Assembly (NCBI GenBank): GCA_017590115.1
Contig: JAGGNK010003335.1
Coordinates: forward strand, 3,100,001 to 3,164,000
DNA: 64,000 bases
Origin: Montifringilla adamsi
Lineage: Eukaryota; Chordata; Aves; Passeriformes; Passeridae
Direction: 5' to 3'
The stretch's first letter is position 1, and each line of letters begins with the position of its first letter. Positions 51,206-62,930 of the stretch are shown here, in pieces. A program made the translations under genes and the position numbers. Below the pieces are notes generated by a model. The model was not told the origin of the DNA. It saw nothing but the letters and a program-made list of their open reading frames with translations, and did not search any database.

Positions 51206-54200
51206 ACACGATTGTCTAACTTTGTATAGAATATATGTTGCATGACTGGGTAACAATCTATTTAAGCATATCAGAGGAGCCAAGGATTAATTCAGAAAGA
51301 TTTCAGAGATCCCACTCAGTCCTTATAATTGTACTTACTATCTCACAAGCTAAAATTAATTTACATACATCCTAATTGTTAATTCATTGAAAACATACCA
51401 CATGAAGCAAATTAGAGAAGTTGAGTATTTGCATGAAATCATAAGCAGAATTGAAAATACATACGATGAAATACTGTTTATATGCTTGTGCACAGGCCTG
51501 ATGAACTGCATCTACAAATAAAAAAAACTTTTGGGAAAACTTGTGTGCACCACTAGGACATAACCTGTCAAGCCCATGGCTACAGAAGATGCATGAGCTA
51601 GAAGTGACAAGCTAAGTAAAAAGATTCAGAGAAGCAAAGAGGTAAAGTCACACATATTCAGGCAGTTTTGCCAAAATCACATAAACAAATTTTTCACAGG
51701 TACACTAAAATTGCAATGTGTAACTCAAACTCATTTTTATTGGTGAGCTAGTTTACATCTAGATGCAATTTCACTTGACAAAGAAAAATAAATTCTTGTT
51801 ATTTTAATTGAACCAATGCTGTTTGGTTATACTCTAACATTGCTTGTTTCATGCATTCTTTGGTCATTGAGGCTTGAGCTAATATTGACCTTGGTGTCTG
51901 CTCATATACTTAGAATTATTCATACACAACACAGGCAATCATGGGTGCTCCTATTACACAAGATTCCCAGCAAAATTAGGAGCCATCCTTTACTTAAGGG
52001 TTGTTTCATGCATTACTTGTAGTTGATTCAATTCACCAACGTAAAGAAATCAACACAGGATTGAAAGAAGCAAAAGAATTTCAGGACAATGAAGTCTCTG
52101 AAATAGGCTCAGCAAGAAAATTGTAACATGCAAGGAGCAAGGTGAACTGTGGATCACAAAATAGGTATTTTAGCAAGGGTCTCCCTCTTCTGGGTACATG
52201 CAGCAGAAGCCAAGAGCAAAGGAGGAGCCTGTGCTGTGTCCTGATGCCGGGAGAGGTGAGAGCTTCTCACCTGCTCTCCCCCCATCCACACCTCTCCTCA
52301 CAGAACCCTCTCCCATCCTGCTGTAGACAGCCACACTTCCATAATATCAACTGAATATAAACCTGAAAGAATTTCTGTACACCGTATTAGCACTTCAAGA
52401 CATTAAAAAGGAGGAATATAAAACCCTTGTGAAGGATAGGGGGTTTTTGAGTAATTTCCACAGAGTTTTGTGTGGTTAAGAGAGAAAGAGGATATTTTGC
52501 AAAGTATCAATAAAAAGATAAGAGAGGATGACAGCATTGCCTGACAAAAGCCAGCAAGATATTTATGAGGATAATTCTGATGTGGAACAATATTTTTTTT
52601 TGTTATTTCCAACAAGAACTTTGTAGAGAAAAAACAAACTGTACCATATGCTGGGTCTTGCAAGGGATTTAAGGTTCAGTCACTACTACACTTCCCAGGA
52701 TATAGGTATATTGACAAAAATCTCAGACCCAGCATGCACAGAAAGACACATTTAATAAAGAAAATGAATGTTATTATTTAATCTTTCACTGGCCTGAGCA
52801 ATGACTTTTCTCTCACGCTTTCTGAAGAGATGGAGCCTGCACAGTTCCTGCTGCTCAAATGCCGTGAGTAAATCCTTTGCTGGACTCCAGTGCCATTGCA
52901 GAAGCACTACTTAGCTGATGTTACCAAGATCATTATTTTCTCTTGACATCACAGAGAGAAAACAATAGAAGAGATGCATTTTAGAACCAACTATTGCCTG
53001 AAGATAAAACAGTGATCTGACCCTGTTAGAAATTTCAGTTGAACCCTAAGAAGTTCTTTAGCTATGCATGTACAAACACACAAAAAAACTCAGCACAGTT
53101 CCAAATCCTGCCTTTCAGGTTTCTTTGGGCTTTTTGTTTGTTTTTAATAGCTGTACTTCCACTATACCTACCAGTTTACTGCTTTATTGTACTAAGAAAT
53201 TTTGTAATGAAAATTATGTACAAACCCAATTATAAATTGTTGAAATCACAATTACAAGACTAGATAATGGAATCCTTTCTACAGTGTCTTGGGCATTTTT
53301 TTATTCCAAAACACCACAAGTACCTAGAAATAATCTGGCTTTTTAAATTCACTGAACATGGATTAAAAATTAGAATTACTAGTAATTACTGTCATATAGT
53401 CATTACTATCGCACACAAAACTTCAGTCTCTCATGCATCTACTGAATGAGAGTTTTTGACTGGAGAGTTACTGTATTCAGGGCTGGGCAAAAATTCCTGA
53501 GGGTTCCTGTGATCTGCATCAGGTATTTTCCTGAACAATGATGACTGAAGGAGAGCAGAACATACCTCTGAAGGAGTGTTTCCAGGCCTCTGGAACACTA
53601 CTACAGATGATCTAACTTTAGGAATGGATAGTAGGCACAAAGGTAGAATACATGGACTGTTTTAACTGTCTTAGATTCTAAAATGTTGTACAGAGACATA
53701 AAATCTTTTCATTTACATATGTGTGTGAACTCACCTATATATGTCATACCTAGGTTATGTTAATGTTTGAGTACTTTTTTTTTTTCAAAATAATTTTTTT
53801 AATTCCTTTCTAAGTATTTCACAATATTCATTAAGAAAATAGTTCTCAACAATAATTGTATTAGAACCAAATGGAACTGACACAAAACAAATCATCGGCT
53901 CCATTTGCTGCATTTAGCAGTCACATTTTCACTTATTAATTGGAAGACTATTTCCCTTTTCTTTCTCTCGCTATGAGCAAGGATTTCAATACATTGCATT
54001 TGAGAAAGGGCATTATATTCTTTAAATAAAGCATGTCACTCAAATAATCACTAAGCATTCATGTGTAAGGCCACTGTAGATCATGCTTCAACTGCGAGAA
54101 TCACAATTGTTTTTATATACATCTTCCACTGAACTTTAGAAAAAATCTGTTTGTGAATAAAACTGCCACTTCCAGGGTAATTGCAAGAAATTACTTATTT

Positions 54201-54818
54201 CACAATGTGGAATGCTTGAAAGGTTTTCAGTCAGCATCATACTCAATGTAGTGTATTACATTAATCTTGAAGCTATCTGGTAGAGCCATCAGAAGCTGAC
54301 CCAGTATTTAGATGAACATTGATATGGAGTGGGCTGTCAGGCATTCTTGAAAAATCACTTATTTATAATTTCTGGCTTCAAATAATAATTAATATTTAAT
54401 TCAGTATACTGGATATCAAAATATAAGCCTGTGTCATATTAATTTGGATTGAAGAGTGGGATTTTTAATCTTTAAATAAAAACAATTACTACATATACTC
54501 TTTCAGAAACAAAACACAGGAAAGAAAAGGATAAGCCCTGCAATAAAATCCCTCTCTTCTTTCACTCTCCTCTCATCTTCTAATCCTTCCAAGAAAAACC
54601 CAAAGCAAAAAGCCAAATATGTCAAATTAGGAATTCACACAGACAGCATGGGAGTATCTAAATTCCACACAAAACCTCACCAAAAGAGCCAATTTTGGGT
54701 GAAAAATGACAGTTAACAACCTTTAAAAGAAAGAGCAGAAGCATAGCAAGTGTCATAACTTTGAATGCAGTAGCTACATTTTCCTTCCCGATTCCAACAC
54801 CTGGCTTGTGGAGTGCCA

Positions 54819-54832
54819 GTAGCCATGGCAAC
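54819..54832. promoter_or_regulatory. Near-perfect RFX X-box GTAGCCATGGCAAC
   Basis: One mismatch (T to A at the third base) from the classical RFX palindrome GTTGCCATGGCAAC, with 2-base spacing. It lies in a slightly GC-richer segment of about 80 bases inside A+T-rich DNA. The frame through the site has no recognisable domain. This is the best X-box match in the window. Confidence 0.4.
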
Positions 54833-55348
54833 CCTCTCCATGCCAAGGCTCTGCAGCCCAGCTACCAAACCTATCCCCATGATTTTCCTCCAAATCTCCT
54901 TTTCTCTATCCCCTAAGCACATTAGGGTTTTTTTTCTTCTTTATAATCTTGAATTCCCTCCCTCTCTCCCCACTAATTTGAGATTGAAGCCCCTCTCTTG
55001 CTAAGGCAACCTAATGCAATGATGCAGTTGGATACCATTAGATGCAGCCATACATCAAAAGTACACTCAGACCCAAACATTTCAACCTCAAAATAATTAT
55101 AGCACCCTTCAGAAATATTGCAAAAGGTCAACAGAAACTGTTGTTAAAAGAGAACACTAAGTGGCAGCTATCACACTGGAGGACAGAACACCTGGACTTT
55201 TATTTATTAAATAACCTTGTACTCCTTTCTCCTTTTCACAGACACACCTTTGAACATGTTGGGCCACTCTCACTGTAACACACAGGCAGGGCCATGTCTC
55301 AGACCTCAGATAATCATGCTGTAGCCTGATGTGTCAAACAGGGCATAA

Positions 55349-55447
55349 CCCTTCCTTCCTTCCTTCCTTCCTTCCTTCCTTCCTTCCTTCCTTCCTTCCT
55401 TCCTTCCTTCCTCCCTTCCTCCCTCCCTCCCTTCCTCCCTTCCTCCC
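55349..55447. repeat. CTTC tetranucleotide microsatellite, homopyrimidine tract
   Basis: About 15 pure CTTC units (55350-55412) are followed by about 35 bases of degenerate CTCC/CTTC. The entire tract of nearly 100 bases is C and T only on the plus strand. The minus-strand frame through it encodes Gly/Arg/Lys/Glu repeats and is an artefact. The purity of the left part suggests recent expansion and high length polymorphism. Confidence 0.98.
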
Positions 55448-58400
55448 GAATTTATCTTCAGTATCAGATGGCACAAGATTTGAATGGATCTTAATTTAGA
55501 ACCCAATATATACAGTAGTTACAGAGTTCCTACAGGGTATAAAATAGCACCTCAGTGTCAACAACTGATTTTACCGTCCTGCTACTGTTTCCACACAAAA
55601 GGACTAGCAGGAGCTCTTTTTGTGCCTAAAAAGTCATCACAAGAATAAAAAGAAAGTTGAAATTGGTGTTGGTGGAAGTTACAAGAACCAAATGAAGGGC
55701 AAACATGCAAGATCAGGAAGCCAGCTCTTTTGAGTGATTAGGATGATGCAAATCAGTGCTACAACTGCACAGAAAAATTTAGCCAGTAAAGTAGACCCAG
55801 TCTGATAGAAAACTTGCTTCTTAAAAAAAAAGCGAAAAGCATAATTAATGGTAGTTCTCAATGAATTATTAAAATATGCAGCATTCATTTTAAAAATTTG
55901 AAAACAATCACCTAGAGTGTGTTGGCAAAACAGTAATAAAGGTTTTGTGACATAAATAAGAGTGACAGGATAATGTCTCACAAACATGCAAAAAGAGATG
56001 CAAACAACTGAAAGATCATTGAAAACTTTTGACCAATATGAAACTTGAGATGCGTTAACAAGACAGCTGGAGGATTCCTAAAGGTAATCCTGTGCCCCAC
56101 TTCATGCCCTGAACATTGTATGAGCACAACAGAGGTAACACAAAGTATTGCAAGTAGTTTAACCTGGCAGAAATTTAACTGATTCAAAAAATGCCCCTTT
56201 CATGCTTAGCAACCCCGTGTCACCCCCTTCTTTGCCCTCTCCCTTGTGCAAGACTTCAAGCCAATCTGAAATGACCCACAGAGATAATTGATGGAGCTCA
56301 AACCAAACTGGGGTGCAGGGAATAATGCCACTTTAAGCCATAGCAACATCTCATCTGGTTCATTTCACAGTCTGCTCAAACGGATGGAAGGGAAAGAAAA
56401 GCTTCCTCCAGAGGCAGGATTATATTACCTTTAAGTGCTCGTGGAACTGTAACATATACTTAACATTTCAAATAGTTTGAATAGGTGTCTTCTGCAAATT
56501 ATAATAAGCCCTAAAAATGTCACCTAGTATAACTATCATCATGTCTGCTGTAGGTACAACACTTACGTTGGCAAAACAGTGGATTCTAGAGAGAGAGGTT
56601 CTGCTAGTTCCTAAATAAAGAGATATCAGTCCAATCATGTTAACACATTTACACTGAAAATACGTTACTTCATTGTGCCAATTTCCTCATAGAGAAGCCT
56701 TACTAAAATAAAATGTTATTTACATTCCTATCAGGCAGAATTTCTAACATGAGAAAAATTTCTACTGTAAATCAAGGCTTAACCTCTGGCTTGTCTTGGC
56801 TTGCATTTTCAGGGGTACCCTGTATGTGTGCAAAGCAGGGAGAGAGGGATCAATACTGGCTCTCTGCAGTGTATTTGAGATGTGCCTTTAGGAATTCCAA
56901 GCAGGAATTTTACTAGGGAATTCTGTGTGCAATAGCTATAGGCTCCTTAATTTATATTTGCAAAGAAAATGTAAATTCCAGAGGACAACAAAATAATGCT
57001 CTGTTCCACAAGGTACTCTGCAAACACTGTGTAGTAGACAATTTTTCTCCCATGGATCATATTTAAATGAAGAATGAGACAAAAAAAAAAGCAGCCAGAA
57101 TATTTTAAATAAAGTCATTTGGCCAATATCACATGAACGGACAATTGCCAGACCACAAATTGCTTTCACTTTTGACATTACTAGACTGCTTATAAACAGA
57201 TATACATGCCTGTGGATTTGGTATCTTTTATTTGAATCCTTGAATTTATCAAGTATATTTTAACAAATATTATTTCAACTCTTTGTTAAAGAATTCGAGC
57301 TTCCACAGGATACTCAAAAGGAAAACTCAAAGACACATATGAGAAAAAGAGAAAATGGGGATACAGAGCTGACACACACAGCACAGATGTCTGTGAGCTG
57401 GTGCCTACAGTGGGAGACTATTGCAGAGAACATTCAGACTTTTGGTGCGTCACCTGAGCAAACAGAGCAGTGTGGGGCTGGTACAGACACCTGCCCTGCT
57501 GAGAATGCAGTGGCTGGGGAGCAGCTCAGCACAGAGGACATAAAACCACGTGAACAGGTCACTGGATCAAGTCACCAAATCTGTTCCCTTCTGCAAGAGG
57601 GAGAGAAGTCTCTTTATGTTTGGAAAGGTCAACCCTGAGTCTTCTGTGACCTTTTCCTTTCATAGCATTACAAATCATAATTTTTTAATCGTTATATATT
57701 TTATATGTAAATCAGGTGGCTGGGGTAGAAAAGTCAGTATAAACACTCTAACAGAGGTGAGGATGGAGAGAGATAGAGAACAAATGCATAGGCTGGCCTG
57801 AACAGAGCAGTTTACCTCCTGCTTTATTCCATCTCTTATGGCAATTTTCACCACTCTAAACAGCTGGCCTGTAAAATGCCTAAAAGTGGCTACATCAGTC
57901 AGTAAATTGTTAAAATCTCTTATTTTGATGCAATGCCTACTGACAAGATACAGGAAGATACTTTTTTAAAATTGGAGAAAGCAAATGCTTCAGTTGCTTT
58001 GACATTCCCTACCTTTTTCATTTCCTTGTTCTCTGTCAGTGTTATTAGGCAATCAAGATTAAAAATTATTTCACACTGACAAAAATAAAAAAAAATCATT
58101 CAAATTAGAATGTGCATAGTAAAAGCCAAAGGGAGTACTGCTGCTGAATCAAAACCAAAAAAAATTCAAACTACTGTATTTTGTCTCTGTGAAACAAAAC
58201 AATTTAAGAAGTTATCAGCCAAAGCTGTTAATCAAATTAACTGGAAACTACAAAGGTGAATTAAAAAAAAAAAAAAAAAAAAAAGAGTATTAGATATTTT
58301 ACACTTAAAGCACTGAATGATAATAAGATTCCACCTGTTAACATATTAATAATGCTGTTAAGGATATGATGTGCTTGACACGGTGCCACAGATTTCATAA

Positions 58401-60235
58401 GCCTATGCAATTTCTTATCTGTCAAGAAGCACTTTTTAGCTACTGCAAGAAATGTAAGAAGGAAGAAGGAGAAGAATATAGATGAAAAAAATATACTGCA
58501 TTAAGGCTGGAATGAGATTGTGAAAATCCAGTCACTTGACTCCTTTACCATCAAGCTACATATATTGGAAAATATATAAAAGCCCAACATTGCATCAGGA
58601 AATGGATTGTACTGAGTGACCTCAGAGAACTTTTCCATCTGTGCCATTATTAATATGATGCAGACAGGGTAAAACAGAGCTGGCAAAGCAATATATGTTC
58701 TCAGAGATGATGGATATGAAGGGAAAAGATAATGCTGATAGAAACAATTACTTGGTATAACAAGCAGGGGATTTTGTAAAAGTGCTATGATGTAATGAGG
58801 AAGATAAGTTGATATTCCTGAAAGTCAAATTATTAGATTTGTAGAGCTGAAAAACTAACATGATGGAAGGTTTTCAAGCTGAGCAAATAAATCAGAATGA
58901 ACCTGATGCTTTGCTCAGAAGAGGTTCTCTAAACTAGTGACATGTTCTCCACATATCTTGGTTTAAATTCCGTATTTCCATGATCTTCCATGAGACTTGG
59001 ACTATATCAATTGATTGAAATGTTTTATTGCACTGTATATGTGAAATTCACATTAGTTTTTGAGTTACAGATACTCTACAAAATTCATTTATTATTTTCT
59101 GGCTCATGAGTCAAGTGATATTTACAGATAAGTGAACTTCAAGTCCTCAAAACAGCAATCAGAGCAAAGTTTATGCAGAACTTAAAAAATAACATATTTA
59201 CTGTAGTGGGTCCCTGGAGAACAAGCTTGATTGCTTATTCAGCAAGCCTATTCAACAACCTGTAGTATTAAAAAAATATAATAAAAATTATCTTGCAGAA
59301 CTTTGTACACAAGCATAGTAAAAGGTGACCTGCATTACAGTAGGTGCCCAGAGGGAAACTTAAAGAGGAATGGATGTTTAACACATGCTGTTGATCAAAA
59401 TTTTTAGTCTAATTAGATGATGCGTCAGAGGACAAGACTTTTTTTGATAGAAAGTAATTTAGGACAACTTATGATCCAATAGTTACAGTGACACTGTGTG
59501 CTAGACAATACTGAGTAAAGATTGTGCATGCTGTACAGCAGCTCTGTGGACACTGTAGGACAACAAGTGGAGAGAAATGTAATCATATTCAGCACAACTC
59601 CATCCTAAGGAAACTGCAGGTCAAGCAAGGTCAACCAAGTGACACCGTTGACAGCCTTAGGTCCCATTCTGTGCCTCTGTCAGGGAAATTCTGTGTTGCT
59701 CCTCACACAATGAGCAAGTCCTACCCTCCTCGACCATTTTTCTGACACTGTGGCCTCAATCATTTGCCCTGTCAACTGTTTAAGCCACCTCAGCTGGGAG
59801 CCTCGGTGAGAAGAGCCAGAAGTTCACCTCTGCCATCAACATTGTGAGCAAGGTCAGCCCAGGGAGAAGGCAAATTACTGCAGAACTTTTATTTTCAATG
59901 CCTTCATCCTACCAATGGTCTGCATGGTCAACCCCAGGGGGTCCTAAGAGGAAACAGGAAAAATAGAGACTACCTTAAAAAAGAAAGTTATCCTTTGCTG
60001 AAGTGCCAGTTTTACTTGCCACAGCTCTGCCTTATTCCAGACTGCAGACATGTTTTCCCTCTCAGCCTGTGTTTTATACGAGTGCTCTTGCCATTTCAGT
60101 GCGAGGTTCAGGTATGAGGAGAGCTGCTCCCTGTGCGGCTGAGAGCACATCCCATCCTGCAGGGCAGCGGGCTCTGGGCTGCAGGAGCCGGCCCGGAGCT
60201 GCCACCACAGCCACGGCTGAAGGAGCCACCCCCCA
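55448..60235. other. Non-coding stretch, no gene supported
   Basis: A+T-rich DNA to about 57.3 kb. A mixed segment at 57339-57640 holds a 99-codon plus-strand frame with no recognisable domain. An A22 run at 58263-58284 follows, then A+T-rich DNA again. A mixed region at 59520-59960 has a 73-codon frame, also unrecognised. From about 60100 to 60235 the sequence becomes clearly GC-rich (CCGGCCCGGAG and similar) and leads into the minisatellite. Confidence 0.55.
58263..58284. repeat. Poly-A run (A22)
   Basis: Twenty-two A residues follow AATT and precede GAGTATT. No body of a retroposed gene or LINE was recognised upstream. Confidence 0.95.
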
Positions 60236-60987
60236 GTGACCACCAGGCACTGTGTGTCACTCACAGAGTGACCACAAACACTGAGTGTCACACGCAGAGC
60301 AACCACCAAACACTGTGTGTCACTCACAGAGTGACCACAAACACTGAGTGTCACTCACAGAGTGACCACCAAACACTGAGTGTCACACACAGAGTGACCA
60401 CCAAACACTGTGTGTCACACACATGCAGTGACCACCAAACACTGTGTGTCACACACAGAGTGACCACCAAACACTGAGTGTCACTCACAGAGTGACCACC
60501 AAACACTGAGTGTCACACACAGAGTGACCACCAAACACTGTGTGTCACACACATGCAGTGACCACCAAACACTGTGTGTCACACACAGAGTGACCACCAA
60601 ACACTGTGTGTCACACACATGCAGTGACCACCAAACACTGAGTGTCACTCACAGAGTGACCACCAAACACTGTGTGTCACACACATGCAGTGACCACCAA
60701 ACACTGAGTGTCACTCACAGAGTGACCACCAAACACTGTGTGTCACACACATGCAGTGACCACCAAACACTGTGTGTCACACACAGAGTGACCACCAAAC
60801 ACTGTGTGTCACACTCCAAGTGACCACCAAACACTGTGTGTCACACACAGAGTGACCGCTACGGGCTGTGTGTCATACCCAGAGTGACTGCCAGGCACTG
60901 TGTGTCACACACACACACACACGCAGTGACCTCCAGGCACTGAGTGTCATACCCAGAGTGATCGCGACACAATGTGTCACACACGCA
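60236..60987. repeat. Minisatellite of 32/34-bp units with a 66-bp higher-order repeat
   Basis: I counted 23 consecutive units, each beginning GTGACC or a variant: mostly 32 bp, five of 34 bp (ending CACATGCA), two of 31, one of 30 and one of 42 carrying an AC expansion. Units consist of GTGACCACCAAACACTG, then (T/A)GTGTCAC(A/T)CACAGA. Between 60524 and 60787 the order is strictly 34-32, repeated four times, giving a 66-bp higher-order repeat. Edge units (1-3 and 20-23) are the most diverged, the usual pattern for an array homogenised from its centre. A 99-codon plus-strand frame across the centre repeats every 22 residues and starts with GTG; it follows from 66 being divisible by three and is not taken as a gene. 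Confidence 0.97.
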
Positions 60988-62456
60988 GTGACCGTCCCTG
61001 AGCCTCGGCCGTGCCAGCAAAGCCACACTGGCAGAGTGCAGGAAGCTGCTTCCAACCCCCAGTTTCAGCAAAGTCCTGCTGTTACGGCTTCAGACAAAGC
61101 CCAGCTCCTCTGGTAACTGAACATTCAGTGCCCACTGGACAGCCACGCACAGCACTGTCCATTTACACAGCAAAGGCGTTTGACAGTAGTGAGGTCTCTC
61201 AAGATGACAGCAAACCAACACTTTATTAAAGCGAGAGGGAGGCTTTAGTTAATTTTTAGCATCAATATCTCTAATTATTAATTTCTAATAGCTGCAAAAT
61301 AAGCTATGGCTGACACAGACAGCTTTGAAATACCAGTATTTTAAACTTTAGCTGTAACAGATTCAAATTAATGTTCCAATAATTGTTCTAGGTTTGCAAA
61401 GATTAATTCTTCAACAAACTTGTTTTGGTAATTTCTTGCCTCTTCTGCTTTTGTTGACAGAAGTATTTTAACTGGCATGAACGTTTGTAGAAATTTAACA
61501 CCAAAAGATATTATGAGAAAAAAACTTGTGGGCAATTAATTTTACATTCATAATGAAATTTGTTGACAGCAGAAGTGTTTTAAGTGTGCTTTCACCCTGG
61601 AATTAGGAGCAACAACACCTAACCAATAATGTAGCTAAAACTACAGCCTAGACCGTGTCGATACAAATGAAATGTTTGCATTATCAATTTGTCATTAATA
61701 CATGAAACGTTCTAAGACAACAAAATTAAACATTTCTGAATAATTGGTGTGGTTTAGCAAAACAATGACCTACATGTAGACATTGTACAGCACTGCAAAA
61801 AGAGTAAAAGCATGGGATATGTTCAGATTGTTGCAAATTATTACTTCTCCAGAGTCACAGAACTCTGAAATAAACTTTTTTTTACTACTATTATTATTAT
61901 TTTTGTAAAAACAAGGGAAATCATGAAGCAATGTGCCAGATTTTTCAGGGGGGAAAAAAAATTCAGTTTAGATGCTTGTTATTAATCCTTAAGCATCAAG
62001 TTTCAGTAACAGCTATTGCTGCTGCCTTCCACAACACCAGAGCACTTCTGTGCTGAGCTTCTGTGCAAATGGAAATGCATTTTGGTACATATCAAAGGAA
62101 GTGCAGATGCATCTCTAACTGTTTGAGCACAGAAGGGAATTTTTTAATGCAGTTATAATCAGCTTAGACATGAGTTAACAGATACTTAAAGTGTACTGAA
62201 TAACAAAGCTCATTAAGTTTGCATCTCATAGCCATGGTTATCTATCAAAGATCATCCCGAATTTTCTTTCAATTTCTGAAAGAACAAATATTTGAATTCA
62301 TAAGAAATGAGCCCCTAAAGTCTTAAATAGCTATTAAAATAGAGGTTTTTATCCCTTACCCACTTTCACTAGCATTTCACTTTATTCTTTTCACTCATTC
62401 CTTAAGCAGTAGGTTCCTATTTAGCAACATGGAGTGCATTGTATGCCCAGTAACAA
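60988..62456. other. Non-coding stretch; A+T-rich candidate conserved element
   Basis: The first 230 bases are mixed-composition flank of the minisatellite. From 61240 to about 61760 the sequence is A+T-rich and dense in homeodomain cores (CTAATTATTAATTTC, GGCAATTAATTTTAC). It contains the duplicated TTTGTTGACAG phrase listed separately. No gene or known repeat was recognised. Confidence 0.5.
61450..61583. promoter_or_regulatory. Two copies of TTTGTTGACAG...AAGT(A/G)TTTTAA
   Basis: TTTGTTGACAGAAGTATTTT (61450-61469) and TTTGTTGACAGCAGAAGTGT (61559-61578, continuing TTTAA) share an 11-base exact core and a matching continuation after a 3-base insertion. TGACAG is the core site of MEIS/TGIF TALE homeodomain proteins. 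The copies are 109 bases apart in the same orientation. They may be a decayed duplication or paired binding sites; function is inference. Confidence 0.25.
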
Positions 62457-62930
62457 TTACACAGAATTACAGAATGGTTTGGGCTGACATGAACCTTAAT
62501 CCGTCTAATTCCAAACCCCCTACACAGGCAGAGACACCTTCCATTATCCCAGATTGTTCCAAGCCCCATCCAAGCTGGCCTTGGACACTTCCAGGAATGG
62601 GGCAGCCACAGCTTCTCTGGGCACCCTGTGCCAGGGCCTCCCCACCCTCACAGGGAACAAATTCTTACTAATGGCCCATCTAACACTGCCCTCTATGAGT
62701 GTGAAGCCATTCCCCTCTTGCCACCCTTATCCAAAGTCCCTCTCCAGCTCTCTTGGAGCCTCTTTAAGCACTGGAAGGGGCTGTGAGGTCTCCCCAGAGC
62801 CTTCTCTTTACCCAGGCTGAACAGCCCCAGCTGTCTCATCCTGGCTCCAGAGCAAAAGTGCTCCAGCCCCTAAACATCTCCCTGGCCCTCCTGCAGACTC
62901 TCTCCTAGAGAGAGAGTCCCAGAGTCGGAC
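62457..62930 (-). mobile_element. CR1 LINE fragment, 3' part (reverse orientation)
   Basis: The longest CR1 remnant here, about 470 bases. In reverse orientation it shows ACAGAATGGTTTGGGCTGAC, GCAGAGACACCTTCCATTAT, AAGCCCCATCCAAGCTGGCC, TCCAGGAATGGGGCAGCCAC, CCCTGTGCCAGGGCCTCCCC, CTTTACCCAGGCTGAACAGC and CATCCTGGCTCCAGAGC, in the order expected for a CR1 3' region. Similarity fades in the CTCTCTCCTAGAGAGAGAG stretch. Open frames of 80-88 codons through it are chance frames within the CR1 3' region. Confidence 0.95.

Larger units (their letters stand above)
49888..55348. other. Non-coding stretch with candidate regulatory motifs, no gene supported
   Basis: The first 80 bases are CpG-containing and GC-rich and lie directly beside the LTR start. 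The remainder is A+T-rich. A homeodomain/POU-like cluster at 51183 and an X-box at 54819 are listed separately. Short frames (60-86 codons) have no recognisable domain. No further known mobile element was recognised. Confidence 0.55.

Noticed and set aside
55306..55506. Gly/Arg/Glu/Lys repeat peptide on the minus strand
   Set aside because: Direct translation of the CTTC microsatellite.
60236..60987. CRISPR-like array of about 32-bp repeats
   Set aside because: Units are contiguous with no unique spacers, the setting is avian with CR1 elements, and unit variants are those of a minisatellite.
62429..62820. Frames of 80-88 codons on the plus strand
   Set aside because: They run antisense through a CR1 fragment and have no independent support.
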